From Blasia pusilla (taxonomy: Eukaryota; Marchantiophyta; Marchantiopsida; Blasiales): 64,000 bases of DNA. Location of the stretch: positions 31,248,001-31,312,000 of the forward strand of contig CM114271.1 of the NCBI GenBank assembly GCA_050084515.1. The letters are read 5' to 3'. The stretch's first letter is position 1. Each line of letters opens with the position of its first letter. Positions 47,180-59,690 of this stretch are shown here, piece by piece. A program made the position numbers and the translations under genes. Under the pieces are notes generated by a model. That model was not told the origin of the DNA, ran no database searches, and saw only the letters and a program-made list of their open reading frames with translations.

Positions 47180-47839
47180 ATGTCTCTGGAGGAAGTCTTC
47201 GGAAGTTCAACAAGCAGTTACAATGGAAAACCTCTGTCCAATTTCATTGGAGCGTTCATCACATGGCCTCGTAATGGAGTTACAATAACTAATACATATG
47301 GTGGACGTGAGGATGTGGAAGGAGGGCCTTATTGCCCCACACAGTATTCAAAGAAAGTTTTCTTAAAAGATTCGAAGGGATCAGAGCTTCATATTAGTTC
47401 ACCGCGTGTTGCCGAAAGCTTCGATTCATATGAGATCCAACCTATGTCCTTCTTTGACGACCAACGACAACCGTGGGTGTGCATAATAGTTGATGAGTCA
47501 TACTACGAACCAGCTACCCACCCGGGTGGAAGAAGGCTACAAGATATGCTGGGAATGTTTGCAAAATATCCTAGATATTTGATTACAAAAAAATACAATG
47601 ATACCATGGATATTAGGAAGAGGAAGCATTCAGCCTGCAATACCTCCACCGACATACAAGTTACGGTCCCCATGATTGGTTGTATGGAATCAGTCTTTTT
47701 ACCGATGCAACTTACAAAGAACGATGGATGTCTAAATATCGGACATGAATTGTTCACTACATTCTATATCATAGTAAATCCCAAAACCTATTGGATTAGA
47801 AACTTGAACAGATCATTTATTTTAAACCCTAAATCCTAA
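47180..47839 (+). CDS. Hypothetical protein, 219 codons
   Basis: One of the longest uninterrupted frames outside the mobile elements. The open frame extends upstream to 47093, but the first ATG is at 47180 (MSLEEVFGSS). It contains GGREDVEGGPYCPTQYSKK, PWVCIIVDESYYEP and MLGMFAKYPRYLITKK. Composition is balanced and globular, with no transmembrane or signal segment. The last residues (about LNPKS) are encoded by the first telomere-like repeat units, so the natural C-terminus may have been replaced. A TATA box and a palindrome array lie upstream. I do not recognise the family. It may be a host gene or a gene carried by a mobile element bounded by the two repeat arrays. Confidence 0.45.
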   Translation: MSLEEVFGSSTSSYNGKPLSNFIGAFITWPRNGVTITNTYGGREDVEGGPYCPTQYSKKVFLKDSKGSELHISSPRVAESFDSYEIQPMSFFDDQRQPWVCIIVDESYYEPATHPGGRRLQDMLGMFAKYPRYLITKKYNDTMDIRKRKHSACNTSTDIQVTVPMIGCMESVFLPMQLTKNDGCLNIGHELFTTFYIIVNPKTYWIRNLNRSFILNPKS

Positions 47840-48450
47840 ACTCTTCAAACCGTAAGCCCTAAGGGATTAATAAGCCTCAAGCCTAAAACCTAAAAACTAA
47901 GCCCTAGCCAAAAGAACGTAAACCTTTGTTGAAGCGTAGACACTAAACCCTAAAACCTAAGCCATAAACCATGAATCCTAGGCCATAAACCCTAAACCCT
48001 AATCCAAAAGCCCTAAACCCTAATCCCTAAACCTTAAACCCTAAGCCAAAACCCTTAAACCCTTAGAAAAAAACCCTAAACCCTAAGCCAAACACCCTAA
48101 ATCCTAAAACCTAAGTCAAAAACCCTAAGCCCTAAGCCATAAACCCTAAACCCTAAGCCATAAATCCTAAACCCTAAGCCATGAACCCGAAACCCTACAC
48201 CCTAAGCCAAAAACTCTAAAACCTTAGCCATAAACCCTAAACCCTAGGCCATAAACCCAAAACCCTTAGCCAAAAACGCTAAACTCTAAGCCATAAACCC
48301 TAAGCCCTAAGCCCTAAGTGAATACTAACTTAAAGAAATATAGAGAAATGTTATTAATCTAAACCCTCAACCCTCCACCCTAAGACATAAACCTTACACC
48401 CGAAGCGATAAACCTTAAATCTTAACCCGTAAACCCTAAATCCTAAACTA
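47820..48450. repeat. Interstitial telomere-like array (CCCTAAA variants)
   Basis: About 600 bp of CCCTAAA, CCCTAAG and CCATAAA-type units with drift, often as CCCTAAACCCTAAGCCATAAA. CCCTAAA is the plant-type telomere unit. The array is internal and heavily diverged, so it is an old interstitial array or a satellite. Confidence 0.8.
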
Positions 48451-49324
48451 GAAACATGGTTGACATAGAGAGTAAAACCTAAGTTGCACTCCTATTACAC
48501 TTTGTCTTAGTGTGCTAATAATCATATTAGAACAAAACCGGGTTTTTTAAAAGATCATATTATATTTGTCAAAATTGGTGTTATATGCATAATTCCTCAA
48601 TGATCATGAAAATTCAATTCAACAAATCCAAATTATTTGGGAATATTCAACTTTGTTTCTCTCATGATGTCCAATTACAACAATGGAAATAGGGCATCAA
48701 GCACTTTTACAACAAAATGTGCATTCTCAAATCAAATGAGTGTTTTCCATCTAAAAAATACTCATAGTGTGCATTGAATGAACTAAAGAGGAGGAATCCA
48801 AGTATTTTTCTCACTCCTCTCCAGATACAAAATGCTACTACCAAATGCTTGCTTCATTACTCGTCATGGTGGACTATCTTTAATTTCATGTTTGGAAATG
48901 GAAGCTCTACATACACCAACAAAACTTTGTACTTAAGTATTGGAAAAATGAACTATTCTTTTTACAATATGAATAGCTTCCTTAGATACAATTTCATCCA
49001 ATCAAATCCGTCATCAATCCTTCTATTTGAAGGAGTTGGCGACTATCGTACAACTCAACTCCTTGAAAAAAGTCAAAAGTCCTTCCGCATTGATTTCTTC
49101 CACAAAAACTCCAAACCTGTGAAACATCCATCTAGCAAGCTAAAGGGTGCTCTAAAGAGCCCCAACATGATGATCTTGGTCTCGATACTCAATTCCTATA
49201 CAAAATTGGGCAGCACTCCCGTGTGCCTATCTCTCGCATAAAAAGTTATCTCACTAAAATACATCAATGTAGTAGCTCCTATGAGCACTTTCATGGGGTG
49301 TTGAACAGAGAACATAGTCCCCAA
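48451..49324. other. AT-rich region with one open frame
   Basis: A forward frame ends at 49241 (first ATG at 48888, about 117 codons). It contains SNPSSILLFEGVGDYR and no recognisable motif. It is not supported enough to be called a gene. Confidence 0.3.
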
Positions 49325-49525
49325 CTGCAAAACTAGAGAGAGAGAGAGAGACCTTTGGAGTTCATTCTTTCTTTGTAGAACCTCTCGACAAAGCTATGGT
49401 CCTCTTTGCCTTGTGAATAATACAAGACTCTCATTAGGAGAGTGGGTTTGGTTTGACAAGAGAGAGAGATAAGGGGATTGTATAATAGATTAGACGCATT
49501 TTGATTTACAAAGGGAGAATGAAAA
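49325..49525 (+). repeat. 3' part of terminal repeat A running into leader-like sequence
   Basis: Matches the last roughly 200 bp of A1: CTCATTAGGAGAGTGGGTTTGG, the GA-rich tract and a degenerate ATTTTACAAA...GAGAATGA junction. As in A1 it continues into leader-type sequence and not into block B. It may be the 5' end of the second element copy. Confidence 0.6.
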
Positions 49526-51329
49526 AAGTTCTACAATACGGGAGTTAATGAGCTAGAGATTTTTGCTGTTCTTACAGATTTTATGGATTTTCTTTGTTCA
49601 GAATATTGTGTGTAGAAGTGCTATCAAGTTTTGGTTGATGTTCCTAGGTAGCAAACTAATGTAAGGTAATAGTAGAGTTTTATGGAGCAATGCTCAATTG
49701 TAGGATTGGTTCAACAAGTAGGAGGGTTGAATAGTGAGTTTTGATTAGAAAACATTAGAAGAAAAGAGAATGGAGACGAAAATTATTTTAGGCCTAAATT
49801 AGATATTTAAGGATCGTTTGCATGGGGTTCATTGCAAGGGCTTAGATGGCCCTCAATCAATTGTGAGCACACACCATGTGACTTGTAGTTGAGGAGGCCA
49901 CATGGCATAAGCACATACTAGAGTCGGCCACGTAATTATGGGTAGGCACAAGTTATGGGAAGGCCTTAGGTAATCAAGTCCAACCATGTAGGATAAAAAG
50001 TTGAGAATGGAAGAACTGGGATACATATACGAGTGAAGACCTCAAATGGGCTTCCAATGAGGCAACTCTGTTGTCCATGCTCGTGCCCATGGGCACACAA
50101 AAAATACAATCTTTTCCATGTAAAATGAGAGTAAAAATCATTCACATAACCAAATTAATTCCACTTTCACATCTATATATTATTATATAGCCACATCCAC
50201 CCTTCATCATAAGGGAATCAAGACTCTACCTACCAAACCTTTAATTAAAGAGTGCTCTCAAGCTAAGGCTAAACATGAAAAAGATGGCTAGTGAGAGGTA
50301 TTTGCCACTAGTTAGCATAGAGGTGTCGATCCAACTGCATTATGATTCTATTTTTGCTTATAGGAGCTAATTTTTTATTCTAGTTTACAAGTTGACTTTG
50401 TGTGAGTCAATCCATTACAACTCCACACTTTTTTCCAAGTCACGATTGGTTTGTGATCGTCGACAGCTATTGTGCTATTGTGACCATAGAAACTTGCATT
50501 GGGATATAATGGAGTCACAAAAGTGATTGCAAGTCAGACTTATAATATGACCACAAATTGCGGCTTCAAGGACTTTTGTTTTGTAACTACGAAGGCTTGT
50601 AATGGAGTTGCAATAGGTTGCAGGGAGTTGTATGTAAAACAAACCTTTAGCCTTTTTAAAATTAATTTTCAGAGGGGCGGGATCCTCATTTCATGCTTGT
50701 GATTCTTCTTGGTGATAAGGGAGATGGGGAGTACCTCGAAGAGTCAATAAGGGAAGGTTTCCTGTTGGGAGTGCGTTGAGGTGCAAAATGTTATATTTTT
50801 AGTGGTTCCTTTCGCGAGAGGCCCATACTTATTGCAAGTAACATGGGGTCCTTCCATGTTTACAACATACTATGCCTAACATTTGAACTTCATTTGCAAT
50901 ATGCATTTTTAGTGGTTCATATTGCAAATGAAGTCCGAATGTTAAGCATAGTATGTTGTAAACATAGAAGGACCCTAGAACATATGAATATTGGGTTGTG
51001 GGCGATAGCAAGCACATTGTAGAAAGAATTTGAACCTTGGAACACATGAGAAAACTAGAAAGGAGTGAGTTTGTGCCTCATACTAAAGAGCCTGAAATCT
51101 TTGAGGAATACTGTGTGGAGTATACACACAATGCAACCGAAGAGTTAATGATAGACTAAATCTCCAAGGAAGCCCAATGCATAATATCCACTTCTTAAAA
51201 ATCTTGTTTACTCTCTGGAAAGGGTTGAGTAGAAAATTTCAACTTGAAATTTTGGAAATATTTACTGAAAATTCAGCTGTCAAATTTCTTTTTGGATGTC
51301 GGCACCCATATGGGGGGACGCCAACGTCT
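49526..51329. other. Anonymous sequence, possibly rearranged leader of the second copy
   Basis: No Gag-like frame comparable to the first copy was recognised between the A fragment and the pol remnant. It contains a 130-bp foldback (50846-50975). Confidence 0.35.
50846..50975. repeat. 130-bp foldback (long hairpin)
   Basis: Arms of about 57 bp (from GGGTCCTTCCATG at 50846 and ending GAAGGACCC at 50975) are reverse complements with a few mismatches, around a loop of about 14 nt. It could be a miniature element or a source of small RNA. Confidence 0.75.
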
Positions 51330-51711
51330 TATGTTGGCATCAGATATTGATTATGGGCACTAGCTAGCACGGGCGTTGCTACCTCATGTTTAGAGTTAGT
51401 TGTAGAGAAGCTGGTGGACTTGCCTTTAGATCCTTTACTTGGGATGTCCACCTTAGATTCATAGCAGATTTTGGTTGTTAGGATAGTGAAGATGCCTGCT
51501 AGACCCACAATAGAGCATGCCATCATGTCTCCGGATGTTTTTTGGATAGATAAATTTAGTGCCATGGGCATACATATTGCTATACAACATAGATTGTTGT
51601 CACCAAATGCACATACAAACACACATGATCCCATGCTAACTGATGACATCCAAATATCGAGATGGTAAGAACCAAAATATTTCCAATAAATCAAATAACA
51701 CTCTCACAATG

Positions 51712-51817
<106 letters not shown>

Positions 51818-52184
51818 AAACCAAACCCACTTTCCTAATGAGAGATGACCATCGCTCCGCCGCCTCATTCCAAGAGGTTCAACAAAGAGAGAAATAAGCT
51901 CCAAAACCCTCTCTCCTTAGATATATGCCCTTCCCTCTCCTAATCTCTCTCCATGGCAACCTATGCTTGCATGTCACCTCCTTGGCTCTTGACATGCTCT
52001 AGTGGATCAAGGGCCAGTTCCCAAATTAGAAAGTCAACTATACTCAAAACGGTAGCTTATCCGAAATAGTAAATTTCTCTATATGGCTCCAAATGAGCCG
52101 AAACAAAGGGGAAACCTACTCTCTCATGTTACGCGTGGCCTTAGCAGGTCATCCTCGACCTCCTGTGGCTATCCTTGTCAAAGG

Positions 52185-54699
52185 AAATTCCTCTCTCGAC
52201 ATGTCAATCTATTTTAGCTTCTCCCAAGTTTCGCTTAGATCCTGGTAAAAAAGATCTTTATATGCTATATTTACAAGAACACTTGACTCGCATTGTATGG
52301 AGCCCTGATCCAAACACGGCAAGTATGCAACTAACGGAATTGCTCAAAAATAGTGCATCTAAGTTCTTTTTGCGCCACAGGGATAGAAGTGCTAGGAGGC
52401 TGCCTTATAATGGGTGGTTTGACTCTGAATGCAAGCAAGCAAGGGCACGAGTAGCTGATAAATCTTTGGATATCCCAAGTCGGCTTATTATGACGAGCCT
52501 TTACAAATACTTGGTGAAATCTAAGAAACGAGCTTTTTCTTGGCGAAAACAAGAGTCCTTGACAAGGAGTGCATGAGGACCCCAAATCATTTTGGAGACG
52601 GTTAGTAGTACGGTCTTCAAAACCTATTCTTGATCCCAAGTCTTTGATATCTTTTGCCGAAAACTCTATTTCTTCCCCGATGCTACGTCTATACCACGTT
52701 GTGAAGGAATACGTGGCTTATTCTCTGAAGGAGAGGTGATGACTCAACTAAGAAGATTGGCGAATGGTAAATGTGAGGATTTGGATGGTCTTTCTATTGA
52801 ACTTTTCAAGTGGGGAGGAGATTGTATTGGACCGATCCTCACCAAATTATTGGGTGATGCTGCTATCTATGGTTTTCCTTCAACCTGGTCGCTACGGGAG
52901 ATTGTCCCTATTCACAAATCAGGAAGGAAGGACTTGATAACAAACTATCGCACTATCATGGTGGGTAGTGTTTTTTCCAAGTTGTTTGGGAAATTGGTGG
53001 AGTCGAAGTTGAGCACATGGACAGAGTCTTTCCAAAAGAGAGCACGGGTCCAAGCTGGTTTTCGTCCAACATACAACACCATCGATCATATCTTGGCCTT
53101 GCGTGTTTTATGGGAGAAATCTAAGGGCAATGGAAAAGCTTTGTTTTGCGGCTTCATCGATTTCAAGAAAGCTTTTGATACTGTACCTCGCAAGCTCTTA
53201 TGGGAAAGGCTGCAAGCCATTGGAGTTCCACAAAATCTCCTAGCAGCCGTGGCCACGTTATACCATTCCGTTCGGGCCAAGATCAAAGGTTCACAAACTC
53301 AAGAGATCTTGAGCACCATTGGAGTCATTCAAGGTTGCCCTCTGTCCCCCTCGCTTTTGGAGTTTTCATAGATGATATCGAAAAGTGGTTGGAAAAATGT
53401 GATAGTGAAGGGGTCAAGCTTGGGGACTTTGTCATCAAAGCTCTATTGTATGCAGATGATATCATATTACTAGCACGTGATGGCATTAGTTTACAAAAGC
53501 ACCTCGACACTTTGGCAAGGTTTTGTAGCCACAATCAGATGGAGGTTAATATGGAGAAGTCTAAAGTCATTATAGTGGGTACTAGATCCAAGTTCTCGTT
53601 CTTTTACAAAGGTCTACAATTAGAACAAGTGAAGAGTTACAAATATCTAGGCATCGATTTCTCTCATGACTATAGTTAGGCACTTTGCGTGCAAAAGAGA
53701 GAGAAAGCTAGTTCTGAAACTCTATATTCATTCTTAAACCAGTGTGTAGAAGAGCTCATCTTGTGTCTTGGAGTCTAAGGAAATTCTTATTTAGGAGCTT
53801 AGTGTTGCCGGTGGTCTTATATGGGACCCAAGTTTGGGGCCCTAGTTGTAAGAAGACAGGTTGGGAGCGCGTGGAAAGAGTGCAAAAGATCTTTCTACAA
53901 GAAGAATTGGGTGTAAGAAACCAAACTCCGTATGCTATTCTTCTTGCGGAAATAGGTTTTCTTCCTCTAGAAGCTGAAGCTCTTTACTTGACCATCATTT
54001 ACATCGCAAGGGTGAGATCTCTTGATGTTTCCCCTCCTCATCAAGCTTTGCGAGCCACACGTTCCATAGGGTGGATGGCGGATGTGGTGACTTGGTCTTC
54101 AAAGTGGAATGTGGCAGAACGCGATTGGGACTTGAAACCGATGGCCCTCCGTGAGCATCTACAGAAGCAATCTCTCAACATCATTTGGAGCAGTGCGGGC
54201 ACCAAAATGGAGTTTTATCAACTTCATGTTAATCCTATGCTTGTATATTGTGAACAAGGATACCTACTTGCGGGGATCTCCATGTTCTTACGACATATTA
54301 TCGCACGTCATAGAACTGGGTCTCATAGGCTAGGAATTGAGGAAGGACGATGGTTTAAAATTGATAGAAGTGAACGAATTTGTAGGTTATGTGACGGAGA
54401 AAATATTGAGGATGAAGAGCATGTGTTTGTTACATGTCCAAGGTATGGAGAAATAAGACTAGCTCATAAAATAGATGTGGAGAATTTCTATTCTTTACTA
54501 CAGCTAGTGCCTTATGATTTAGGTTGTTATATTAGGGACGTCATCATTCATCGCTCAAGTGCTCTAGGCTGTAGCTAGGAGAAGGTCTTAAGGATCTTTT
54601 TCAGGGTCAGTCAATGAATGACTTGTAATGTGTTTTTTAGCCTTTTGATCCTTCGGGTCCCACGGGCTTGATCTATTTACCATTTACCATTTTATCTTT
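52185..54699 (+). mobile_element. 5'-truncated LINE (same family as 4369-8995)
   Basis: RT-side half of the LINE, in forward orientation, ending in the family tail ATTTACCATTTACCATTTT. A 5-bp direct repeat AAAGG flanks it (52180-52184 and 54700-54704), and removing the LINE restores a continuous inverted block A (…AAAGG then CGCTCTACTAG). The 5' truncation is typical of incomplete target-primed reverse transcription. The endonuclease and ORF1 are missing. Confidence 0.85.
52190..54578 (+). pseudogene. LINE ORF2 reverse transcriptase (partial)
   Basis: Frames 52190-52576, 52736-53371, 53330-53679 and 53742-54578 cover the RT and C-terminal domains. Blocks seen are LREIVPIHKSGRKD, ARVQAGFRPTYNTIDH, CGFIDFKKAFDTVPRK, GVIQGCPLSP, YADD (53449-53460, catalytic Asp pair) and EVNMEKSKVI. 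The C-terminal zinc motif CRLCDGENIEDEEHVFVTC lies at about 54381-54438. Frameshifts occur at about 52575-52735 and 53340, with a stop and indel near 53677-53740. It is better preserved than the reverse-strand copy. Confidence 0.88.
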
Positions 54700-54746
54700 A
54701 AAGGCGCTCTACTAGATCTTGTCGATCTATCCTAAAAGACGTGACA

Positions 54747-55720
54747 TTGGAGAGATCTTCCAATTGGTAAGTCCAAGAGGTAGAGTTTTTTATCCGTAGT
54801 GCATCTTGGTGGATTTGAGAGCGCAATTCTTGATGTTGGAGAAGACGGCATTTATAGGATTGGGAAAAATGAGGGCCGATGTAGGGCATTTTACATTCAC
54901 GCTAGAAACATCCTTGGGTGAAGAGAGAACAACCCAATTTATCACCCGAGATAAGATCGTGGTTAAGATTCAACCAAGACATCCGATACATGACTCCATG
55001 GTATGAGCCAAGGCAATAGTGATCAATGCTAAGTCATATCACATCTTTTTTGTGCGGAGTAAGATTGTACCTGATAAGGTGTACACTAGATTACTAGGAG
55101 GAGTCAATATCCTACAAACTAGAATGATATTGAAGTGATGGGCAACTTAGCTCCTTACTTGTTCGATTCACAAGTGGATTAATCGAGCGACCACCAAGAG
55201 AGGTCGCGACTTAGGTAGCATTCAATAGTGCCATCACTTGGCCTAAGGATTGGATTGAGGAGCATGTCCATATAAAGGATACACTCAGGATCGACATCCC
55301 TATAAAGAGGAGTGTTATGGTAGCAACAACATTCACTATAGAAGAGGTGCCTTTGTGGGCTCTAGTGAGGAGGTTCAAAGCTTAGTTGATGAGTATGTAT
55401 AGATGGTGTATAGATAGATTTTTCCTCTAGATTATAATGGGTCAGAAGAGCTTGAGGTAGCAAGGAGTGCCTTGATGTCACAAGCAAAAATCACATTGAT
55501 TATGTGGCATATCCTAGAGTAGGATATTCAAGTGTTGCATCTCTTTGGAGGGATCAACATTGGCTTGGCTGTTGTACTAGGAGGAAAGATTGTATGTGCA
55601 ATAGTATTTGTATGTGGTGCATCATGAGGTTACAAGACTTAGCTCACTCCAACATGTAACACAATTGCATCTTTTTTTTGCATAGCACAAGGCAAGACAT
55701 GGTCGAGGCATGAGTAATAA
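54747..55720 (+). pseudogene. Second copy: protease and truncated methyltransferase
   Basis: The protease part includes LVDLRAQFLML (place of the active-site D-S/T-G-A, now D-L-R-A) and IVVKIQPRHPIHDSMV. It is followed by the linker and methyltransferase motif I, reading VLHLFGGINIGLAV (about 55535-55575). Motif I keeps FGG but has lost the preceding Asp (LDLFGG to LHLFGG). After about 55680 the sequence jumps to the RT region (ESMHLP, about 55735), so motifs IV to X, roughly 1.3 kb compared with the first copy, are deleted. Confidence 0.75.
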
Positions 55721-55724
55721 AGAT

Positions 55725-58360
55725 GTCAGATTGAGAGTATGCATCTGCCACTATCATGCCCACCAAGAAGAATACGTATGGCAATCGGATGGTTAGGAAG
55801 ATATTGAGAGATTACCAACCAATCAATTAATAGACCAAGTTCAAGAAGTATGTCATGCCTTCTCTTGAGGAGATCTTTGATACTATTGGGTACGCAAAGG
55901 TTTTTAGTTCTTTAGATTTATGAGTTGGATATCATAATTCACATATCAGATTTATGGTCAGCCAAAAGAAAACATTTTGGGTCATTCATCCTCATGGGAA
56001 GGATTTTTATATAAGTCATACTTCTTACCATTTGGGTTAGAGAATGCCCCAACTAAGCTTCAAAGGTTCATGGATACGATCGTAGTAAGTGTCGATTTTG
56101 CTAGGTGTTACATTAAAGACATCATAGTCTTCAATGCCACGGTTGAGGAGCATGAGTGACATTTGAAGGAGGTATTAAACTATTGCTATTACATGGGCTG
56201 AAGATACATCAAGAAAAGTGCAAGTTTGAATTCTTCTATGACTACAATAATTGAATAATGGGGTCATACAATATATCCTAGTGGCCTTGGTGTTTACCAG
56301 ACAAAGATAGAGGCAATCTCATGCATTTCATGCCCTACAGATGTGATCAAGTTTGCACATTCATGGGATTGGTGAATTTTTATCGACATTATGTCAAGGG
56401 TTTTAGTTCGATTGCGAAGCCACTAACCTTGCACAATAGGATGGATCATAAATGGTTCTAGGAGGATGAGGAGGAGAGAGCATTTTGGATGCTCAAGGAT
56501 AGATTGGTGTTCGCACCTATACTAAGGAGACCTATCAAGAGACATCCTTTCCAATTTCATACCCATTGTAGTATGTTAGGGCTTAAAGCAATGCTCATCA
56601 CATGATGATGAGGATAAAGATTTAATGGTGGCTAATGCTAGTCACTCAAACAAGGTTGTAGAGGCAAAGTTTAGCTCGTATGAGGATGAATGTTGGCTGC
56701 ACTGTGGGCTATTGCTTATTTTAGTTGTTACTTATTCTATAATCTCTTTACCATCATTACTCATTATAAATCACTTAAGTGGTTTGTGGAGTTTTACATG
56801 CTTATAGGGAAGTTTGCTAGGTGGACCTTATTAGTGCAGGAGCAAAATTTCCACATGCTCTAGGAAGCTCAGCTAGGATGCCGATGGGTTAAGTCATAAC
56901 CCATGCCCAAGTTTGCCAGATGCGATTGCTAATGGAGCTCGTTGGCTTGGAGAGAGTGATATGGATATTGTGCCAAGATTGCAATGTGATGGTTTAGCTT
57001 ATTTGGATTTTTTGATGATGGGAGCCATAGTGTTAGAACTTTGAGGGCTAGGTGTGATGGAGAGTCCTTAGGTCCAGAGGCGAGTGAGGAAGCCATAGGT
57101 GGCCAAGATATCCACGAGGATAGGTTAGTCTTGGAGTACTTGCATACTAGTAGTGTCGCGAGTAGAGTGGATGCTAGAAAGCGAGATCGGATCCTACGGT
57201 GAGCCAAACAGTTCCGGTGGGAAGGGACATATGTCTTACAATTTGGGAAGGATGGTAGAGTATATGTACTACCTGATCCTTTGCAAAGAGCATGATTGGT
57301 GCAACATGCCCACGAGAAGTTGGAACACTTTGGAGTGAAGCGGATATACAATTGCAACTTGCTCCTGATGTACAAAAATTTATTTCCAGATGCAAACATG
57401 GTGTGTGATTGTGTCGAAGCATTGTTCAGTGTTGTGACTCCATAATCATATCCACTACCAATCATGGGCTTAGGCTATAGATGGAATTTGGATTTTGCAC
57501 GGCTTTTAACTATGATGGAGCGTCATGGTCGTTATGTATCACTGATGGTCGAGCACTTCTTGAAGTGGATGGAGTTGGTTGCATTTTCTGAAAAAGTGAG
57601 TGAGGGAGTAGTGTATGAATTTCTAGATTGAGTATCCTGTCACTATGGTGCACGAGTTAAGGTGTTGATGGACCAAGGATCAGGATAAGGAGTTTTGTGG
57701 GGAGTTTCAAGCCTTTTATGATTTGGTGTTGATTTACCACCGCTCTACTTCGTGCGATCATCCTTAGGCAGATGAGCAAGTGGAGAGAGTTGTATAGACG
57801 ATGAAGAGAAGTTTATCAAAGTATGGCTTGTAGGGAGGTCACCTAGGAGATTGGGACCTAGAGTTGCCATGGTTGGCGATGGGATACAAATTCAAAAAAT
57901 AGGCATCCTTAGTACCTTTCTCACCTTATTTGTTGTTGTATGGCCAAGAGCCTCATTTACCTATGGTCATATGCTAGAAAGTATTAGGATCTTAGTGAAA
58001 TAGTGCCTCAATGCTTCACTACAACGGAATGCCTAAGACATTATTATGTTGGCGAGTTGTTGAACCTCAATGACCTGATGTATGGATGCAAGCATATTCT
58101 TAGAGAGTCAAGTTATTTTGAAGAGTTATGTCCATGGCATTTATATAAGAACTTAGAAATTACGCAACATTGAGATACGTTGAGATATGTCACTATTTGG
58201 GGAGATAATTATCGACCGATGATTCGTAGGTTTTATCAAGAAGATTATGTTTACTTGCAGCAAAAGAAATCCATGATATTGGATGTGACGGTAAGGCGCA
58301 TCATCTTGAGTGTGTGTGAGTTATTACAATCAAATGTTCTCTTATTGGAGGATATGATGG
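55725..58360 (+). pseudogene. Second copy: RT, RNase H and integrase remnants
   Basis: RT remnants include FLPFGLENAPTKLQRFMD (55970-56159) and RCYIKDIIVF in the place of YIDDIVVF, with the first Asp of the pair changed to Lys. RNase H remnants include VVEAKFSSYEDEC. Integrase remnants include the Cys pair region near 57390, GLGYRWNLDFA (about 57470) and the tail IRRFYQEDYVYLQQ (58180-58365). The order and spacing match the first copy at 21950-24470. Confidence 0.8.
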
Positions 58361-58449
58361 TATAGTTTGGAAGGACCATGCCCATAATTGTGCGCCATGT
58401 CACCTTCCAAATATTAATGGTATAATTGATTGGAGCTTAGTAGTAGTTC

Positions 58450-58605
58450 TTGCAAGCTTGTGTGGTATATTTTGTGGCCTTATCCACGGTACAACCACTA
58501 TGCTAGTTTGTGATGGATGTTTGAGAGGGTACCACTTGGCATATCTAACGCTACTTCTCAGTAGAATTCCTCACAAACAATGGATTTGCCCCAGGTCTAT
58601 ATAGA
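58450..58605 (+). pseudogene. Second copy: PHD finger remnant
   Basis: One frame reads CGIFCGLIHG, MLVCDGCLRGYHLAYL, then WICPRS before a stop. It keeps C-G-x2-C at the start, the second C-x2-C, the His and the Trp. It has lost the Cys after His (now Tyr) and the last Cys (now Ser). The Tyr-His at the position where the first copy has stop-His shows that the first copy's TAG is a recent nonsense change. Confidence 0.75.
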
Positions 58606-58615
58606 GTAGTTACTA

Positions 58616-59690
58616 GGTAGTAATGGATCTAGACTTGCGTTAGTGACATAGATGACAAGAAGGCCACCAATGATTGTGCCACATAAAGACCCAACCTTTT
58701 TTCTTTTAGAAGTGTTCCCCTCTAATAGTAGTTTGTCATGCAGTAGACAAAAAAATGTGTCCATGAACACGTTCGAAACACAAAGATATTGATTTTTTAA
58801 GTTCAGAAGAAGCAAGATAGCAATCGCACAATATGTCTCATAAGGTTACTTTTGGAGGAAAACTATCTTGGCTCTTCGTAAGGGTATAAAAGATAATTCT
58901 AGTTATTGAGTCCCAAAAATCATACCATAGCCCCAAGCTTACAAGTATTGCATGCACAACGGCCTACAAAATTGTGAATTGAACTCTTGGAATACTATCG
59001 GACATCTCAAGTGGAGACTTCTTTTTTGAGGAAAGAAGTTTATTTAAGGGGATTCTTTTATTAGATGAACAATGGAAACTCAAGAAGTGGAGGGCCACAT
59101 TGTAGATTTGAATATTCTAGGAAATAGCATGGATGAGATATCAAATGAACTAGTGACGAATTATTATATATTTCTACTAGGGCTCCAGGTTTACTTGCTA
59201 TGGGGGTTATTGTTATCTCCTCTTACATGGAATTTGATACCACCATTATAACTATGGAAAGGGAAGGCTCACCATTACCTCACATACCATAACATTTGAG
59301 AGATCATCACATATGATTTTCTTCCTTAAAATATCTCAACTTTATTATAATAACAAACCTCAAAAGAGGACAAAGAAAGATAATAACATCTCAAAAGAGG
59401 AGGAGTTAAAAAATTCATAATGGAATGCAAAAAGAAAATGGCAACTAGCCAACATCAACTCAATAAGCTACACAATTGATAGCTTGAAAAAAATATCACA
59501 AGAACACTAATGGTTGGTTAGACATGAACGGAAGACAAGTCAAGGGATCGCCCACCACTTCTGCACGATGTATCAATGCAAAAGCTTGTGCACGTTGTAA
59601 GGCCAATGAGATAGATTGCCAAAAATAAGTAGTGAAAGAGAGAGAAGGACTATGGGAAGGGTCAAGATGATGATTCTCGAGGGAGTGGTA
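58616..59690. other. No recognisable gene
   Basis: Sequence between the second Gypsy-type copy and the reverse-strand non-LTR remnant. No motif identified. Confidence 0.4.

Noticed and set aside
47820-48450. True chromosome end
   Set aside because: Units are strongly diverged and ordinary sequence continues for 15 kb on the far side.
51329-51694. 121-codon reverse frame
   Set aside because: It is antisense to pol of the second copy and to inverted block B.
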